Below are positions 14,701 to 26,188 of a stretch of 64,000 nt of DNA, in pieces. The notes beneath the pieces are model-generated. The model was not told the DNA's origin. It did no database searches and saw nothing but the letters and a program-made list of their open reading frames with translations. Origin of the DNA: Sporothrix humicola (Eukaryota; Ascomycota; Sordariomycetes; Ophiostomatales; Ophiostomataceae); contig WNYE01000021.1 in the NCBI GenBank assembly GCA_021396245.1, positions 186,001 through 250,000 on the forward strand. Direction: 5' to 3'. The translations under genes were made by a program, and so were the position numbers. Numbering within the stretch: position 1 is the first letter of the stretch; the number at the start of each line of letters is the position of its first letter.

Positions 14701-17700
14701 GAGAGGCGTAAGACGAAGTAAAAAAGCAACAGAAAATAGAAGGGTTGTTGTGAGAGTTGTGTGGGTGGGTCACGATGAAGATCAGAATGGGGGTAGTGTC
14801 GAGGAAGAATAGCAAAAAAAGAGCCAAATGGAGCCAAACAAGCCACACAACGGTGTAGAGAAAATCAAAAGGAGCACGAGGAGGCCATAGTCTCCCTTCA
14901 TTAATGTGGTTGCAGACTAAATTTGTTCTAGAAGGACGCGTAGAGGTGATTTTCATCAGGGGAGTGGAAAAAGGAAGGCGAGAAGTGAAAATGGACGGCC
15001 TGATAAGGACGAGAGGTGAGATCCGGGAAGGGAAAAGTGACACAATGGAATCGATGTCATAGAATGTCATAAATCAGAAATCAAAGTGTAATCAGTCACA
15101 ATCATACGAAAGTCGTTAAACCCTTGCTGCTGTTGCTGTCGTTCCTGGGGTATGTCTTACAGCCACAGATATCGTCTTATTCTCCCTTTCTCGATCGCAA
15201 CGGCTGTCAATTGATCTGTGCATCTTTGGTCTTTTCATTTTCCCCTCTTTTCTTTCTTCTTTTCGTACAAAAGTACCTCTTTCCACATGGCAAGAAAGCG
15301 GTGAAAGAAGAGCAGCAAGGAGCAATGTTCGTCCGTTTCAAGTATTTCTGAACCTCTGGCTGAACGTCCCTCGTTCTCCTCATCCTCTTTCATGTCACAA
15401 TGCATTTATCTGCAAGCCACACATCCAACCTCGTATTTACATGGGGCAAGTTGAGCACAAGCATTGAATATGCACAAAATGGGGCACGTAGGCCATGACG
15501 AACATCTTACCAACCTCTTCTCTTCCACGGATACCAGCGGTTCTCTCCAACAGGAGGCTGCATCTGTTTCTGTTTCTGCATCTTCATCTGCATCTACACA
15601 CGAGCCACCTCTAAAATTATAATCCCTGCACGTCAGTCAGGGTACACAAAATCAGAAGAGTAAATCAAAGAACAAAGCAAAAACAAAAGAAAAAGCAAAG
15701 GAAAAAGAAAAACAGCCCAAGAAGACGGCCGTCTCGGTCACGAACCTCTGTGCCCATACCCGGGGCGTCGGTTCCTTCTCTGCTGCAAGGAGAGAAACAA
15801 AGAGCTGAGAAAGATGCAGATGATGAGATGTGGGAGGGGAAGATGAGAAAAAGAAAGCAGAGATGAATACAGTCAAAGGAACAAGAACAGGAGAAAGCTG
15901 AGATTACGGCCGGTAGAGACTCTGAAAGAGAAGAAAGAAAATTACGGGTAGAACGGGAGTTCCTAGAGAGAAAGAAAACCACATGGCAAGTGTAGATTTA
16001 CAGGCGCTCGACTCTTTGAAGCTGGCTTTCTTTCTTCCTCTTTTTTTCCAGAAAATAGAAACGAGATGTAGAAAAATGTACAATAATGCTAAAGATCACT
16101 AGATACAACAACGACCGTTTGAACTTGTGGCAGACCACGAGTCAGGACGAGTCAGTAGTTTGTATTGTAGATAAAAAAGCACCATGGCCAGAAGCCAATT
16201 TTCAAAGTAAAAACAACAACACAAGCTTCAAAGCGCGCAAGATGAAACCCTGTTCTGGCAAGAGGCAACAGAATGGGGCAAGATACAAAAATCAGAGAGA
16301 AGGAAAAAGAAAGCAATGATACCCACCAACTAGCCAAGAAAAACGACGGAGAGAAAGAGAGAGCCTCGAGGAAGTCCTGGAGGGGTCGTGACAAACCCCA
16401 GGATGCGAGTTACTGTATCGAGTAAGGTCGAAAAAGTCAAAAGTGCATCATGACGCTAGAGTTGCACAGAAGCATTGCACAGAAAAGAAGAGGTACTTTC
16501 TTAAGTTCATAACCGAACCCTCCGCGCTATTGACAGCCTTAACGGCAACAAGGGTGGTTGGTTGGTCAGATAGAGTTGTAAAGTCAACAGTCAACAGTCA
16601 GATTATTGGCAGAGCAAGTAAGTCCTCTGTAGACGGACAAGGTCGTCTGATCGTCCTGTCAAGCTTATTTCTTATTTGCTGCTCCCTGCCCCTGTCCCTG
16701 CCCAGATTTTGCCTCACGAGTCTCCCTTGTTGCATCGAGAGAGAGAGAGAGGTCAAGAAGAGAAGAGAGGTCGTCTGTTTGGTGCGCCAAAGGATCGCAT
16801 CTCCGGGTCTTGACCTTTTTAGGACTGGTTGCACGGAGGTAAGTTGGTGTCAATGGGCGACCAATCAACATCAACCTCTCCTTGACACAAAAGTCTTGAG
16901 GGCGCCTCTGCGCGCAGAAAGCAACGCAACTTAGCATTAGTGCCGTCTGTTGGTTCTGTCAGTGCAGACAAAAGGCAAGAAAATTGTCACTTTGTCACTG
17001 TCTTGACACCTTTTAGCAGCTTTTGGCAGCTCTTGCAGCCGTTGGGGGTGGCGCAGGTCAGTTTGGCGTCTGTTGACTAGATGAGAGGGACATGGGTGCA
17101 CTACCCGAAGAGGGGAAGAAAAGTGCACCGTACAGTGTACTCTCGAAGAGAGCATAGACAAGAAGGAGAAAATGCAAAGAATGAACACGAGGTGAACAAT
17201 GCTGAAAGAGGGCCACGTTTTTCACGTTTCATGCTATTCTTAAATCCTCCAGTCTTTTTTTATGGAAAGAAAACGAGCCCTATGCTCCTTTATCCTTTGA
17301 ATTGTTACCTTCCTTAAACTCACTCGAGCTGTAGATCATCGTGGTGGCCGTAAAGCACATCAAAGCACATCACATCGGGCGCATCTGACTGGCTGTCGAT
17401 CTTCAAGGCTTAGCTAGTCTGGGGGAACTGCAAATAGATTGACAAGAGACGGAGAAATAGACCGGGTTTTGGGCTTGGACCTGGAAATCCTCCTAGGGCC
17501 ACGACTTGGCTACTGGCCGTTGTAGTTTACTTTTCCTTTCATTATTTCACCATTTTGTCCTCCTAACCAACAGGTCCATCGTAAATCATCGGCTGCGAGC
17601 AAAGGGAGAGATCAACTCCGGCGCCAACACTCACACTTACACTTCCCCCTCTGTCTCCCACAAACCCTCGTCGACCAGTCAAACGAAATGGGAACAACTC

Positions 17701-19600
17701 CGGGACCAGCATGAATAAAGTAAAATAAAGGAAAATAAAGAAACAAAAATCAAGGAGAAAAAAAAACGAGGCAGCCATCTCATATCGCCAAGTTGCATCT
17801 TATATCGGAGGCGGTAAGTTGCTGAATGGGGACAGAAAACGGCCTTGTACTCTGTCTGGATACGCCCCGGTGCCCGGCCTGTTTCTCTTTTCTCTCTTTT
17901 CCCGTATCTTCAAGATGCCGTTGTGTCATCGTGTCATCTTCATCTTCGTTTTCATCCCTTTTTCGATTTCCATCGACCGTTTTGTCAACTGCCCGTCTCA
18001 TCAAGAAGGGAACTCTCCGTCGATGACGAGTTGAAGGTTCTGGATTAGGAAAATATCCGTCTCTCTGCATCTTCTCTGAACGAAGTAGTTCTTTTCTCTC
18101 GATTGTTTTCTCCCAGGTTTTTCTTGTCCTCCCCTACCTACCAAGCTCCCAACCATCTCTGTACAACTTCCCAAACTTTGCCAATGCAACCTTCAGTCTC
18201 CAACCACTTGCTCAGCTGGTATGCAGGGGTCTATGCCGGGTGATGCATGATGAATCTCTGTTTCCATATTCTCTCTTTTCTTTTCTTTTTTTTTGTTCAA
18301 CTTTACGGACGTAAACAAAGTGCAACATTGGCAGCTTTTCCTCCCGTCTAGTTATGCTCAATTTCGCATTCCTACACAGTACTCCGTACACAGTATGGGA
18401 TGGAATCATGCTCACCGCCTCATTGTATCATCTTATCTGTGGTGGATGAACTTGCTTTTTCGAGTCCACTTCTCTCTCTATTCGGTATTCTTTTGGTCTT
18501 TTGCTTTTTGGTCTTCTCTTTTCCTTCTCTTCGCCTTCTCTCTTTCATCCGACTCTTCCGTCTTTCTTGGTCATTTCCCTTGGCCGTTGCTCATTCTACC
18601 CGTATTTTGTGTGCTCTTGTTCTCGTTCTTCTCGCTTTTCCTCTTTGAACCCGCCGCCTTTCCTTTTTCATCATCCAACAGGGTCATGCCTTTATCATCC
18701 AGTCGCCTTCTCTTGAACCCCTGTCGTTTTCTTTTCTCTTCTTTTCGTAGTTTGCTTGACCTCCGGTTTTGCACCCCTCTTTCTTCTCTCTCGTCTTTCT
18801 TTCTCTCTTCTCCATGTCCGGCTTTGTTCTTTCTCTAAGCCACACTATCAAAGACCACGCCGACAAAGGAAAACAAAAGAAGTCAGAAGGCTGAAAGATG
18901 CAGCATGCAAGATGAAAATGTGAGATGTACTTTGCATCTTTTTTTCATCTTTTGTGTTTTTTGTCAATCTGTTTTTTGTCGTCCAGTCTTTTGTCAAATT
19001 GTCGGTTTGTCTTTTCAATTCACCTTGTACTTTTCTAATTATTTGCTCGTCTTGTCTTTTTTACTCTCTCTTCACCTATTTTTTCACCATAAATGGCCTC
19101 AATTGTTTCTTTTCCAACAAGGAAACAAGGGTGGGAAAAGGCACAATAATTTTTCTCCTACTCAACGACTGGCATGCTACTGGTTGTTGACACCATGTGC
19201 AATGGCGACGAGGAATCGTAGTAATAACTCCGTACTTCCTGCTATTCGCAACTCGAGGAATGGTGGCCATCTGCCCCTCCCTGGCCAGTCAGCCAATGGT
19301 ATTACAGCAATCCGATATATGCTCCACTTTTATCTAGAGCCAACAACACAACACACAATTCGCTTCTTCTCAGCACACATTTTGTCTAGGCACTGGACGC
19401 TGCCTATGTTTTTTTGTTCATGTGGTCGATTTGCCTTCTCGTTGAGTTTCGACTGAATTAAGAATCAATTGGAAAGAGAAATCAAATTTAGAGTGTTGAT
19501 ACGTGTTTTTGGAGGGGAAAATAAGCTACGATGCAAGCCGTTCATTTCTTCACAATTTCCACACTTTCTCCTGCGATTGCCCTCATCTGAGACCTCGGAT
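11734..19600. other. gene-free intergenic region
   Basis: I see no supported gene. The first few hundred bases are T-rich, as expected of a 3' UTR. About 13.9-16.4 kb is strongly purine-rich on the + strand, so the minus strand there has the pyrimidine-rich look of gene leaders in this window. However, no coding frame lies downstream of it on the minus strand. The minus-strand frame at 14220-14846 is made of F/S/P/L and reflects composition. One copy of the 9-mer TACTCCGTA is at 18380. From about 17.8 kb the + strand becomes pyrimidine-rich toward the WetA-like gene. Confidence 0.55.
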
Positions 19601-19654
19601 AATTTTCACTAGTTGTTTCGGCCTGCTTGTCGTCGATTTTGGCCCATTTCAACC

Positions 19655-19679
19655 CATTCTGACCCGGTCAAGCCATTCC
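19655..19679 (+). promoter_or_regulatory. pair of candidate AbaA-binding sites upstream of the WetA-like gene
   Basis: CATTCT at 19655-19660 and CATTCC at 19674-19679 match the AbaA/TEF1-family consensus CATTCY, and their starts are 19 bp apart. They lie about 1.5 kb upstream of the WetA-like ATG. In Aspergillus, AbaA activates wetA, so the position makes sense. The motif is only six bases and occurs often by chance; a single reverse copy is near 19257. Function is inferred. Confidence 0.28.
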
Positions 19680-21191
19680 ATTGCTATGTAAAATAATTGC
19701 CTAGACGACGAAACCCATTGTGCGTGTACTTTGTGCCCCAAAGGCTGCCCTTTTAACAGTTTTGTCATACTGGATCCTCACTTACACAGCTGTACCTGCG
19801 CCGTAGTCTTGCCAGTATTGCTTGTTCGTGCCATGTCTCGTCTGCCAAAAGAACGGAAGTCAGATGTCTTTTCCTGTTGCCCTGCCAGTGAGTCTGATGC
19901 TCTATCGTCGAGCTTTGTTGACAGGCCGAGTGTGAATATGTGAGAAACGAGGCCAAGAGGCGCATGCTTTGGACTCTGATATACCCTGGTGCTGCTGAGT
20001 TCACAGTCTCTCCTTTGCTTCTCTCGATTTTCACTCTTTTGCTTCACTTTTTGCTTCACTTTACCTCTCTCCACCACACTCTTTGCTTTCGAACATGAGC
20101 TCTACTCTCGTCCAGTTCAATTGCATCAGTTAATATTCGAGCATTGTCAGCCATCTCTTTTGTTTTCCTCAGCCAGCATTGACTTTTCATTGTTTCCTCA
20201 CCCGATCTTGCATCGCCTTAATTTTTAATATTATTTTCAGTATCTCAATCGCTTTTTCCCTGGCTCTTTCTATTTTGAGCCCTTCTTTCCTTTTCAACAT
20301 CCTTTCCGGCCCAGTTCGCTTCGCTCCTTCCTCAATTAGTCGCCCACATCGACAACTTTCGCGAGAGCACTGCCTTCCGTATTTCGCAATTCTCGCAACC
20401 AAACAAAGAAAAAAAGGGAAGTCGCGCACGGTCGATTTCCAAAATCAGCATCAACGCGAAGCCCCCAAGAAACAAGGGCGGCAGTGACATCACGGAGCAA
20501 GCAAGTCAGACGGAAAAGAGTCAAATCGGGCAAGAACCCGCAAAAAACCGGCCGGAGCAAGCAAAGAAGGAAAGAGCAGCTGAGCACACTTTCCTTCTGC
20601 AACGACGTCTGCACAACGCCTCGTCGACTGCACCCTTTGCGCCTTCCCTCACGGTCCCTTTCTTGTTTTGGACAAGTCCCAGGAGACCCCAAGGTCAGAG
20701 TCGCATCTCACACCTTGACCTTGATTTGATCGTCAACAACGGTATCGCCACCGACAGCCACCTCGACCTCCACCTCTACCTCTACCTGGCCTGCCCTGAT
20801 CGTTCATCCCTGTGCAGGGGCTGGCCTAGACCCTCCACACCTACGCTCTTTGACGAGGTGTTCAGAATCAGGGCTAGTCTGTTTTGCCTGTCAAAGAAAA
20901 GAGGAAAACAGGACAACAAAAAATAAAGAAAAGAAAGAAAACCAGAGAAAGAAACGAAAAGCGACGTCAAAGAAGACACGCGAATTGAAAGAAAGAGGGC
21001 GTCAAGCCAGACAAGCCAAAAAAAGACCACTATCCGGGGATCACCGTTGCAGTACCCAGAGCACGACAAAGAAACTGTTCACTGCGACTACTGCAGGTCC
21101 GTGAGACATCTCGACCGAAAAGGGAATCGCACCGCCAGCCCCCCAAGTCGTCCTGATCACTATCTCGTGGCATTTTGGCATTTTGGCAATC
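19680..21191 (+). promoter_or_regulatory. pyrimidine-rich upstream and leader region of the WetA-like gene
   Basis: This holds no gene of its own. The + strand is C/T-rich to about 20.35 kb, then turns A/G-rich and coding-like in composition for some 800 bp before the ATG at 21192. The segment is probably the promoter and a long 5' UTR. I cannot place a transcription start site or a UTR intron from the sequence alone. Confidence 0.4.
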
Positions 21192-24100
21192 ATGGACACA
21201 GCCCAGGGCCTCGTGATGGACGCTGGGTTCAACGAATACCAGCAGCTCCAGGAACAGCTCCAGCAAATGAGCCAGGCTGAGATCGACACGATGAACTCGG
21301 TGCTTAGCCAGTTCCAGATGCCCGCCAGTATAAGTGGCCTGGAGGGAGAGATGTTTGAGCAGGCCCAGCAGCAACACACGCAATATTTGCAGACAATCTA
21401 TCTCCAGCAGGTGAGGCTGCAAAATGAGGAGATGCGGCAGATTGCAGAAGCCGTCGCTCGAAACCGAGAGCAGCAGCGTGCCCAGACGTCTGCGTCCTCA
21501 CCTTCACATCCCCAGTCCCAATTGCAGCCGCAGTTGCAACCCCAGTCACACCCCCTCGTGCATCTACAGCAGCCCTTTCCCCACGACGCACCCCCCCTTG
21601 GAGCCACACCCCAACAACTCCAACAACTCCAAATGCACTATGATCTCCAGCACCAGAGCCACCAAGGCCAGCAGCCTCCTCCACCTCCTCCATCTTCGTC
21701 GCAACAAAGAACGCCCCCCGTCACCTGGCCTCAAGGCAGCGCCGGTGTTTCTGCTGCGTCCATCCCGATCGGGAATGACACCGCCGTCGTCCAAGGGCGG
21801 CCGTCCAGGGGTCGTAGCCATGCCAGACTGGCCTCGTCCTCTGCTAGCGCCTCGTCGTCTGCACAACCTCCAACGGTCGAGCCTGCTGCTGCAACAGCCG
21901 CGCCAGCACAAGCTCCGGCGCCAGTCGATGCGCCAACGTCCAACAGCAACAACGGCGACAACACTACCACCACAGAAGACGATGAGCACCTTCTACGTCT
22001 CCAAGATCTCTCGATCATGCATCGGCCTGAGGGGGAGTCTGTGGCCTCTGCGTCTTCCATGACCAGCTCTGCTAGCACTGCGACCATAACAGGACCAACG
22101 AGGTCGTCCGTGTCGCCATCTCGTCCGCCGGCTCCCCAACTTCTTTATTTACCCTCCAATCCCCCCCTCTCGTCGCCATCACATTCTTCTCAAATTCAGA
22201 GTCTGCCTCAGCCTCAACATCTTCAACACTCTGCTCTTCCTCCCCATCCTCTCCACTCTGCACATCTCATGCACAATCCTCCCCAGCAGCCTCTCCCCAA
22301 CTCGCAGCCCGTCCACCCTTACCCTAACCACCAAGCATCTGCATCCGCATCCTGCTCGTCTCTGGACAACTTCCCTCTGCCTCCTTCGCACCAGCCTACT
22401 CTGTCGCCCAGGAAGCAGCGCACGGCCTCGTCATCTCCCAAAAAGACCGGCCGCTTCGAGAGCATCTACGCAACCCTCCGCAACAGGGCCTCAAACATGC
22501 GCCGCTCACGCACAGCATTTATGCACGAGGTCGCACAGCCGACTGTCGCGCCCATGGCCACACTGAACGACGCCAGCATGCCCGAGACGATGAACAAGAG
22601 CCACCACGCACACCACCGCAGCCACCACTCCGGCGACTTGGACTTGGACTTGGATCTGCCGGCCACAATGGGCAGCTACCCACCAACGCCACCATTGACC
22701 GGCACTGCATCCTCCATGTCGTCCACATCATCGCAGTTCTCCACATCAGCATGCTCGTCTGTCGCCTCATCCGTCGGCGACGGCCCTCAGTTCCACCACC
22801 TCGTGGCCGCACAGTTCCCGCATCACTCTCTGCACAACCACCACAGCCTGGTTCAGCACCATCCAAACCTAAGTGAGGACGAGCTGACACCGGCTGAGAT
22901 GGCCCACTTTGTGTCTGGTGTGGTGGACGACCCGTTTGCCGACACAAATGCTTTCTTTGGCGGCGGCGGCGCACCGGGTCCTCAATCGCACCCGCAGCAC
23001 GCTCTGCTCGCTCTGCGTCCGCACGTCAAGACCGAGTACCCGCCGCAGCCTCAGTCACAGCCGCAGCCGCCCTCCAGTGGAGTGAGCAGCGCCTGCTGGC
23101 CGACGACTGTCTCTACACCCAGTGGCAAGGCGTCGCCACAGCATCTTCAGGATGACAATGATGCCACGCCCGTGACAGCTGCTATCAACATTCCCAGCCG
23201 TGTCAATGCCGATGGCCTGGCTGTCTCTCCCAGCGCATACCTGGCAAACGCCGCCGCCAACATGTCTGGCAGCAGTGTCATTGCCTCGGCCAGCGCCGCC
23301 GCTGCCTTGGCCGCTGCTGCCGCAAATGTCAAGCATGATCCCGACGCAGCTCCCATGGACACCGATGAGGACTGGTGGCAGCAGTCGGTCGTCGAGTCTG
23401 CTGTGGGCGATCCGCTCGAGCAGTCCATTAAGGCCGGCGAAGCTGATGCGCTCTACACAACATCGGTTCCCCCAGGCTACCAGCCGGAATACATGGCTAC
23501 CAATGGTCAGGCTTTTGACGCCAACGGCAACCTCTGCTACTACATGCCCGACATGGCCACCAACGGCCTGATGATCCACATGCCGCAGTCGGGCACCACA
23601 ACACCCGGCAGCCAGCAGAACCAGTACTACTTCCCGGGCATCACAAGTGCAGGCACTGGCTTCCCGCCGCCGCCGCCCATTCCGGCATCAGAGCATGAGC
23701 AGCGTGACCACCGCAACGGTGGCAGCCGCCGTCCCAAGCCGCGCGCGCCTTCTGCCGGTGCCCGCTACCACAACAGCCGTGGTGATGGCCTACACTCGCC
23801 ACGCAAGCGGTCCAGCGTCAACAATCTACCCAAGACCCACGATGATGGCTCTGGCATTTCTGCTGCCGCTATGACTGCGCCGAGCACACCTCGCGGCCAC
23901 CAGCTGGGTCGTCGCTCGCACTCAATGCAGGCTCTGCCGCGCACATCACCAACACCAGCTGGCGGCAGCTTCAGCTCTGTGCCCAGCGGTGCCACCACTC
24001 CCAACGGCGCCATCCGCAAGCGCCGCTCGGCCAGCAACATGCGCCGCGTGTCGTCTACCCAGGGCATCACCAGCCTAACAGCCGCCGCAGCCATTGCCAC

Positions 24101-24440
24101 GGCCGTCGGTGCTTCCACGTCGGAGCCCAAGACGCCCAGCCGCCGGCAACGGTCCACCTCTGTCGAGGCCCATCGCCCGCAGTCGTCGTCCTCCAACGGC
24201 GGCGAGGCTTCTGGCTTCGTCAACTTTACCATGGAAGACCACGACACGCTCATGAACGGTGTTGCGCCCAGTGGTTCCTCCAAGACAAAGGCCCGCCGCG
24301 AACGCGAGCTGCAAGAAAAGACCCGCAAATTCAGCGAACGTCTTGTCCGCGCCATGGCCGAGGCCGGTGGCACACCCGACGCCGCCATGCGCAAGCTCGA
24401 GGCCGAGGGTCTCAAAGACATCGGAGCCATTGCTCTGTAA
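21192..24440 (+). CDS. wetA: WetA-like developmental regulator of conidial maturation
   Basis: This is an uninterrupted frame of 1,082 codons from the first ATG. WetA is the last regulator of the BrlA-AbaA-WetA conidiation cascade and controls spore-wall maturation and dormancy. Segments I recognise from WetA proteins occur in the expected order: SPKKTGRFESIYATLRNRAS near residues 416-436, a DDPFADTNAFF stretch near 577, DWWQQS near 727, NGLMIHMPQ near 790-798, PKPRAPSAGARYH near 847, and the C-terminal signature FVNFT...GVAPSGSSKTKARRE near 1007-1037, which ends 45 residues before the stop. The N-terminal 400 residues are Q/P/S-rich with a predicted coiled segment (residues about 15-95). At 1,082 aa it is about twice the length of Aspergillus WetA (about 550 aa), mostly through low-complexity sequence. 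WetA's best-conserved part is C-terminal, and that is present and intact. The identification is by eye; an ESC1/WetA-related paralogue remains possible. Confidence 0.75.
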   Translation: MDTAQGLVMDAGFNEYQQLQEQLQQMSQAEIDTMNSVLSQFQMPASISGLEGEMFEQAQQQHTQYLQTIYLQQVRLQNEEMRQIAEAVARNREQQRAQTSASSPSHPQSQLQPQLQPQSHPLVHLQQPFPHDAPPLGATPQQLQQLQMHYDLQHQSHQGQQPPPPPPSSSQQRTPPVTWPQGSAGVSAASIPIGNDTAVVQGRPSRGRSHARLASSSASASSSAQPPTVEPAAATAAPAQAPAPVDAPTSNSNNGDNTTTTEDDEHLLRLQDLSIMHRPEGESVASASSMTSSASTATITGPTRSSVSPSRPPAPQLLYLPSNPPLSSPSHSSQIQSLPQPQHLQHSALPPHPLHSAHLMHNPPQQPLPNSQPVHPYPNHQASASASCSSLDNFPLPPSHQPTLSPRKQRTASSSPKKTGRFESIYATLRNRASNMRRSRTAFMHEVAQPTVAPMATLNDASMPETMNKSHHAHHRSHHSGDLDLDLDLPATMGSYPPTPPLTGTASSMSSTSSQFSTSACSSVASSVGDGPQFHHLVAAQFPHHSLHNHHSLVQHHPNLSEDELTPAEMAHFVSGVVDDPFADTNAFFGGGGAPGPQSHPQHALLALRPHVKTEYPPQPQSQPQPPSSGVSSACWPTTVSTPSGKASPQHLQDDNDATPVTAAINIPSRVNADGLAVSPSAYLANAAANMSGSSVIASASAAAALAAAAANVKHDPDAAPMDTDEDWWQQSVVESAVGDPLEQSIKAGEADALYTTSVPPGYQPEYMATNGQAFDANGNLCYYMPDMATNGLMIHMPQSGTTTPGSQQNQYYFPGITSAGTGFPPPPPIPASEHEQRDHRNGGSRRPKPRAPSAGARYHNSRGDGLHSPRKRSSVNNLPKTHDDGSGISAAAMTAPSTPRGHQLGRRSHSMQALPRTSPTPAGGSFSSVPSGATTPNGAIRKRRSASNMRRVSSTQGITSLTAAAAIATAVGASTSEPKTPSRRQRSTSVEAHRPQSSSSNGGEASGFVNFTMEDHDTLMNGVAPSGSSKTKARRERELQEKTRKFSERLVRAMAEAGGTPDAAMRKLEAEGLKDIGAIAL

Positions 24441-25381
24441 ACAATCTTTTTTTTCTTCTTTTATCTCTCTTCTTCTCTTCTTTCTTTCTTTTTTTCTCTT
24501 TTTTTCTTTCAATCTACCTCCTCTAGACTGCCTTGATTTTTTCTTTCTCTTTTCTTTTGTGTGACTACTTTTTCTTGACTACCTTTGTCTCTCTTCTTCT
24601 TCCCATGTATTCAATTCTGTGTCTTTTAATCTTTGTCTCTTTTGTGTCTTGTACGTCTTTGATGACTTTTAAACGACTGCGAACTGATTTTACTATCTTC
24701 TTTTGATTTCTATTGTTTCGACAACCCCAGATTTCTTGTTTTATTCGATGCTTTTTTTCATTTATTTCAATGCTTTCTTTTTCTTCTTTCCTTTCTGTTT
24801 GTAACAAATACGTACAATCTTTGATTATCAATTTCTTTTGTACTTAGATGGCAAGCAAAAATATACAAAGAATCACTTCAAACCTTTTGAAAGACTGAGA
24901 GTAAATATTGAATCGGCATCAAATGTCTTTCTTCCTTTAATACGTAACTTACAACGTCCGGAGCCGTCGTAAGGAGGACATCGTGATGGCTTAACACGAA
25001 AGTGCCCCATAATATTCGAGTCGCGACGAATCACAGTGTCGTATTTCGCGCCAAATCAGGATGAGTAATAATCTCAGTTTATCCTCAGGTTTTCATCTGT
25101 TGTCAACAACCACCCCAGCCAGACCAAGCTGAGTAATAATCTCAGTTTATCCTCAGGTTGTCAACTATTGTCAACAGCCACCTTCATTTATCAAGGGCTC
25201 GAGGCAGGTCAGTAAATATCATTGTGATCAACAGGTCTTAAATCTACTTTTTTTTTCTCATAGTAGAACTCGATTTTGCAGCATCTTTAATTCTCGATCT
25301 CTTTCTATTCTGTGTGAATAAACATACTTTCACTCTTTGTTTTACTTCCTTTTCCCACCTCACCCTCACCAAAACAACACG
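24441..25381. other. intergenic region at the edge of the AT-rich island
   Basis: The first 400 bases are T/C-rich and resemble the 3' UTR of the WetA-like gene. From about 24840 the sequence becomes AT-rich without pyrimidine bias. It contains a tandem direct repeat (25062-25180) and ends in a pyrimidine-rich leader before the ATG at 25382. No gene is seen. Confidence 0.5.
25062..25180. repeat. two-copy direct repeat, unit about 51 bp, period 68
   Basis: Bases 25062-25091 are repeated exactly at 25130-25159. Similarity continues with small differences through a TTGTCAACA(A/G)CCACC segment to about 25180. The two copies are separated by about 17 bp of unrelated sequence. The repeat lies 200 bp upstream of the CVNH-like gene and could be a local duplication in its promoter. 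Confidence 0.85.
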
Positions 25382-26188
25382 ATGTACACGGACCGACCCA
25401 ATAAAGTCCGCAAGGGCCAAAAAAATGTGCACAAATTGGTACGTTTATGTTACTTTATCATTTTCTTTTTTATTATTTTACTCTTCGTTTTCATTCTTAA
25501 CTTTCTTGTCATTGTTCTTTCAGTTTCATGGCGGATGTGTTGTTGTTATTCATAAGATGATATGCATATACTAATATTTTTCTTCCAGCCTCTCTTTCTC
25601 CACAAAGAAGACAGGGACGTCCCTGGCCAATTTAGCGAAAATAGCGGGCACCATAAGCAGTCAACTTTAGGCCAATATTCAGGGCCATTTTACATCGAGT
25701 GTCGTGTCTCTGGCCGCCTCCATGAAACATGCAATCAGTGCCTGGCCATCTCATGTTACGGCTACATATTGTTGGATGAGAAGCATGAGCGCAAGCTGTT
25801 TGGAAAGCACGGCCTCAAGTCCAACGGGTTTACCCAATATGTCTGCATTAACGACTTGCATGGATGCCTCTTGGGGAAACGCACTGGTCGGCAGCCGCTA
25901 ATCCGTGGCAATTTCAAGGGTTCGTCATCGCTTTATGGCATTGAAAATCCGGCAAATATCATGGTCACCGCACACGGAATGCTACGGGACGATGTCCAAT
26001 TACAAGGGCTGGACATTTTCAATGTCGACGCCCGCCCTGGCCGGCTTATCGACATTGGGCAGTGCAACATTAACACGCCCAAAACAATACCTCGCTTTGT
26101 CACCTTGCCTGAACTCAACCCCCGGCTCGAAAAGGAAAACCCAATTTCAAGGAGAAAGTACAGACATTTTCAAAATCACGGTCGCTGA
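25382..26188 (+). CDS. hypothetical protein, possibly cyanovirin-N-like (CVNH); two exons
   Basis: I model two exons, 25382-25438 and 25589-26188, joined in phase 0 across a 150-bp intron with donor GTACGT, branch-like TACTAAT and acceptor TTCCAG. The product is 218 aa. The ATG sits in a good leader context (CACGATG). There is no signal peptide or membrane segment. Residues about 125-180 read GNFKGSS..., then a TAHGMLRDD segment, then a stretch ending in GRLID. This resembles the second half of a CVNH domain (NF.xS, a hydrophobic strand, then N..G.L). An earlier Cys-rich segment ends INDLHGCL and could be the first half. CVNH proteins are small fungal lectins binding high-mannose glycans. The coding structure is well supported; the domain call is weak. 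Base composition is AT-richer than the neighbouring genes. Confidence 0.55.

Noticed and set aside
14220..14846. 208-codon minus-strand frame rich in F, S, P and L
   Set aside because: It is explained by the extreme pyrimidine content of that strand.
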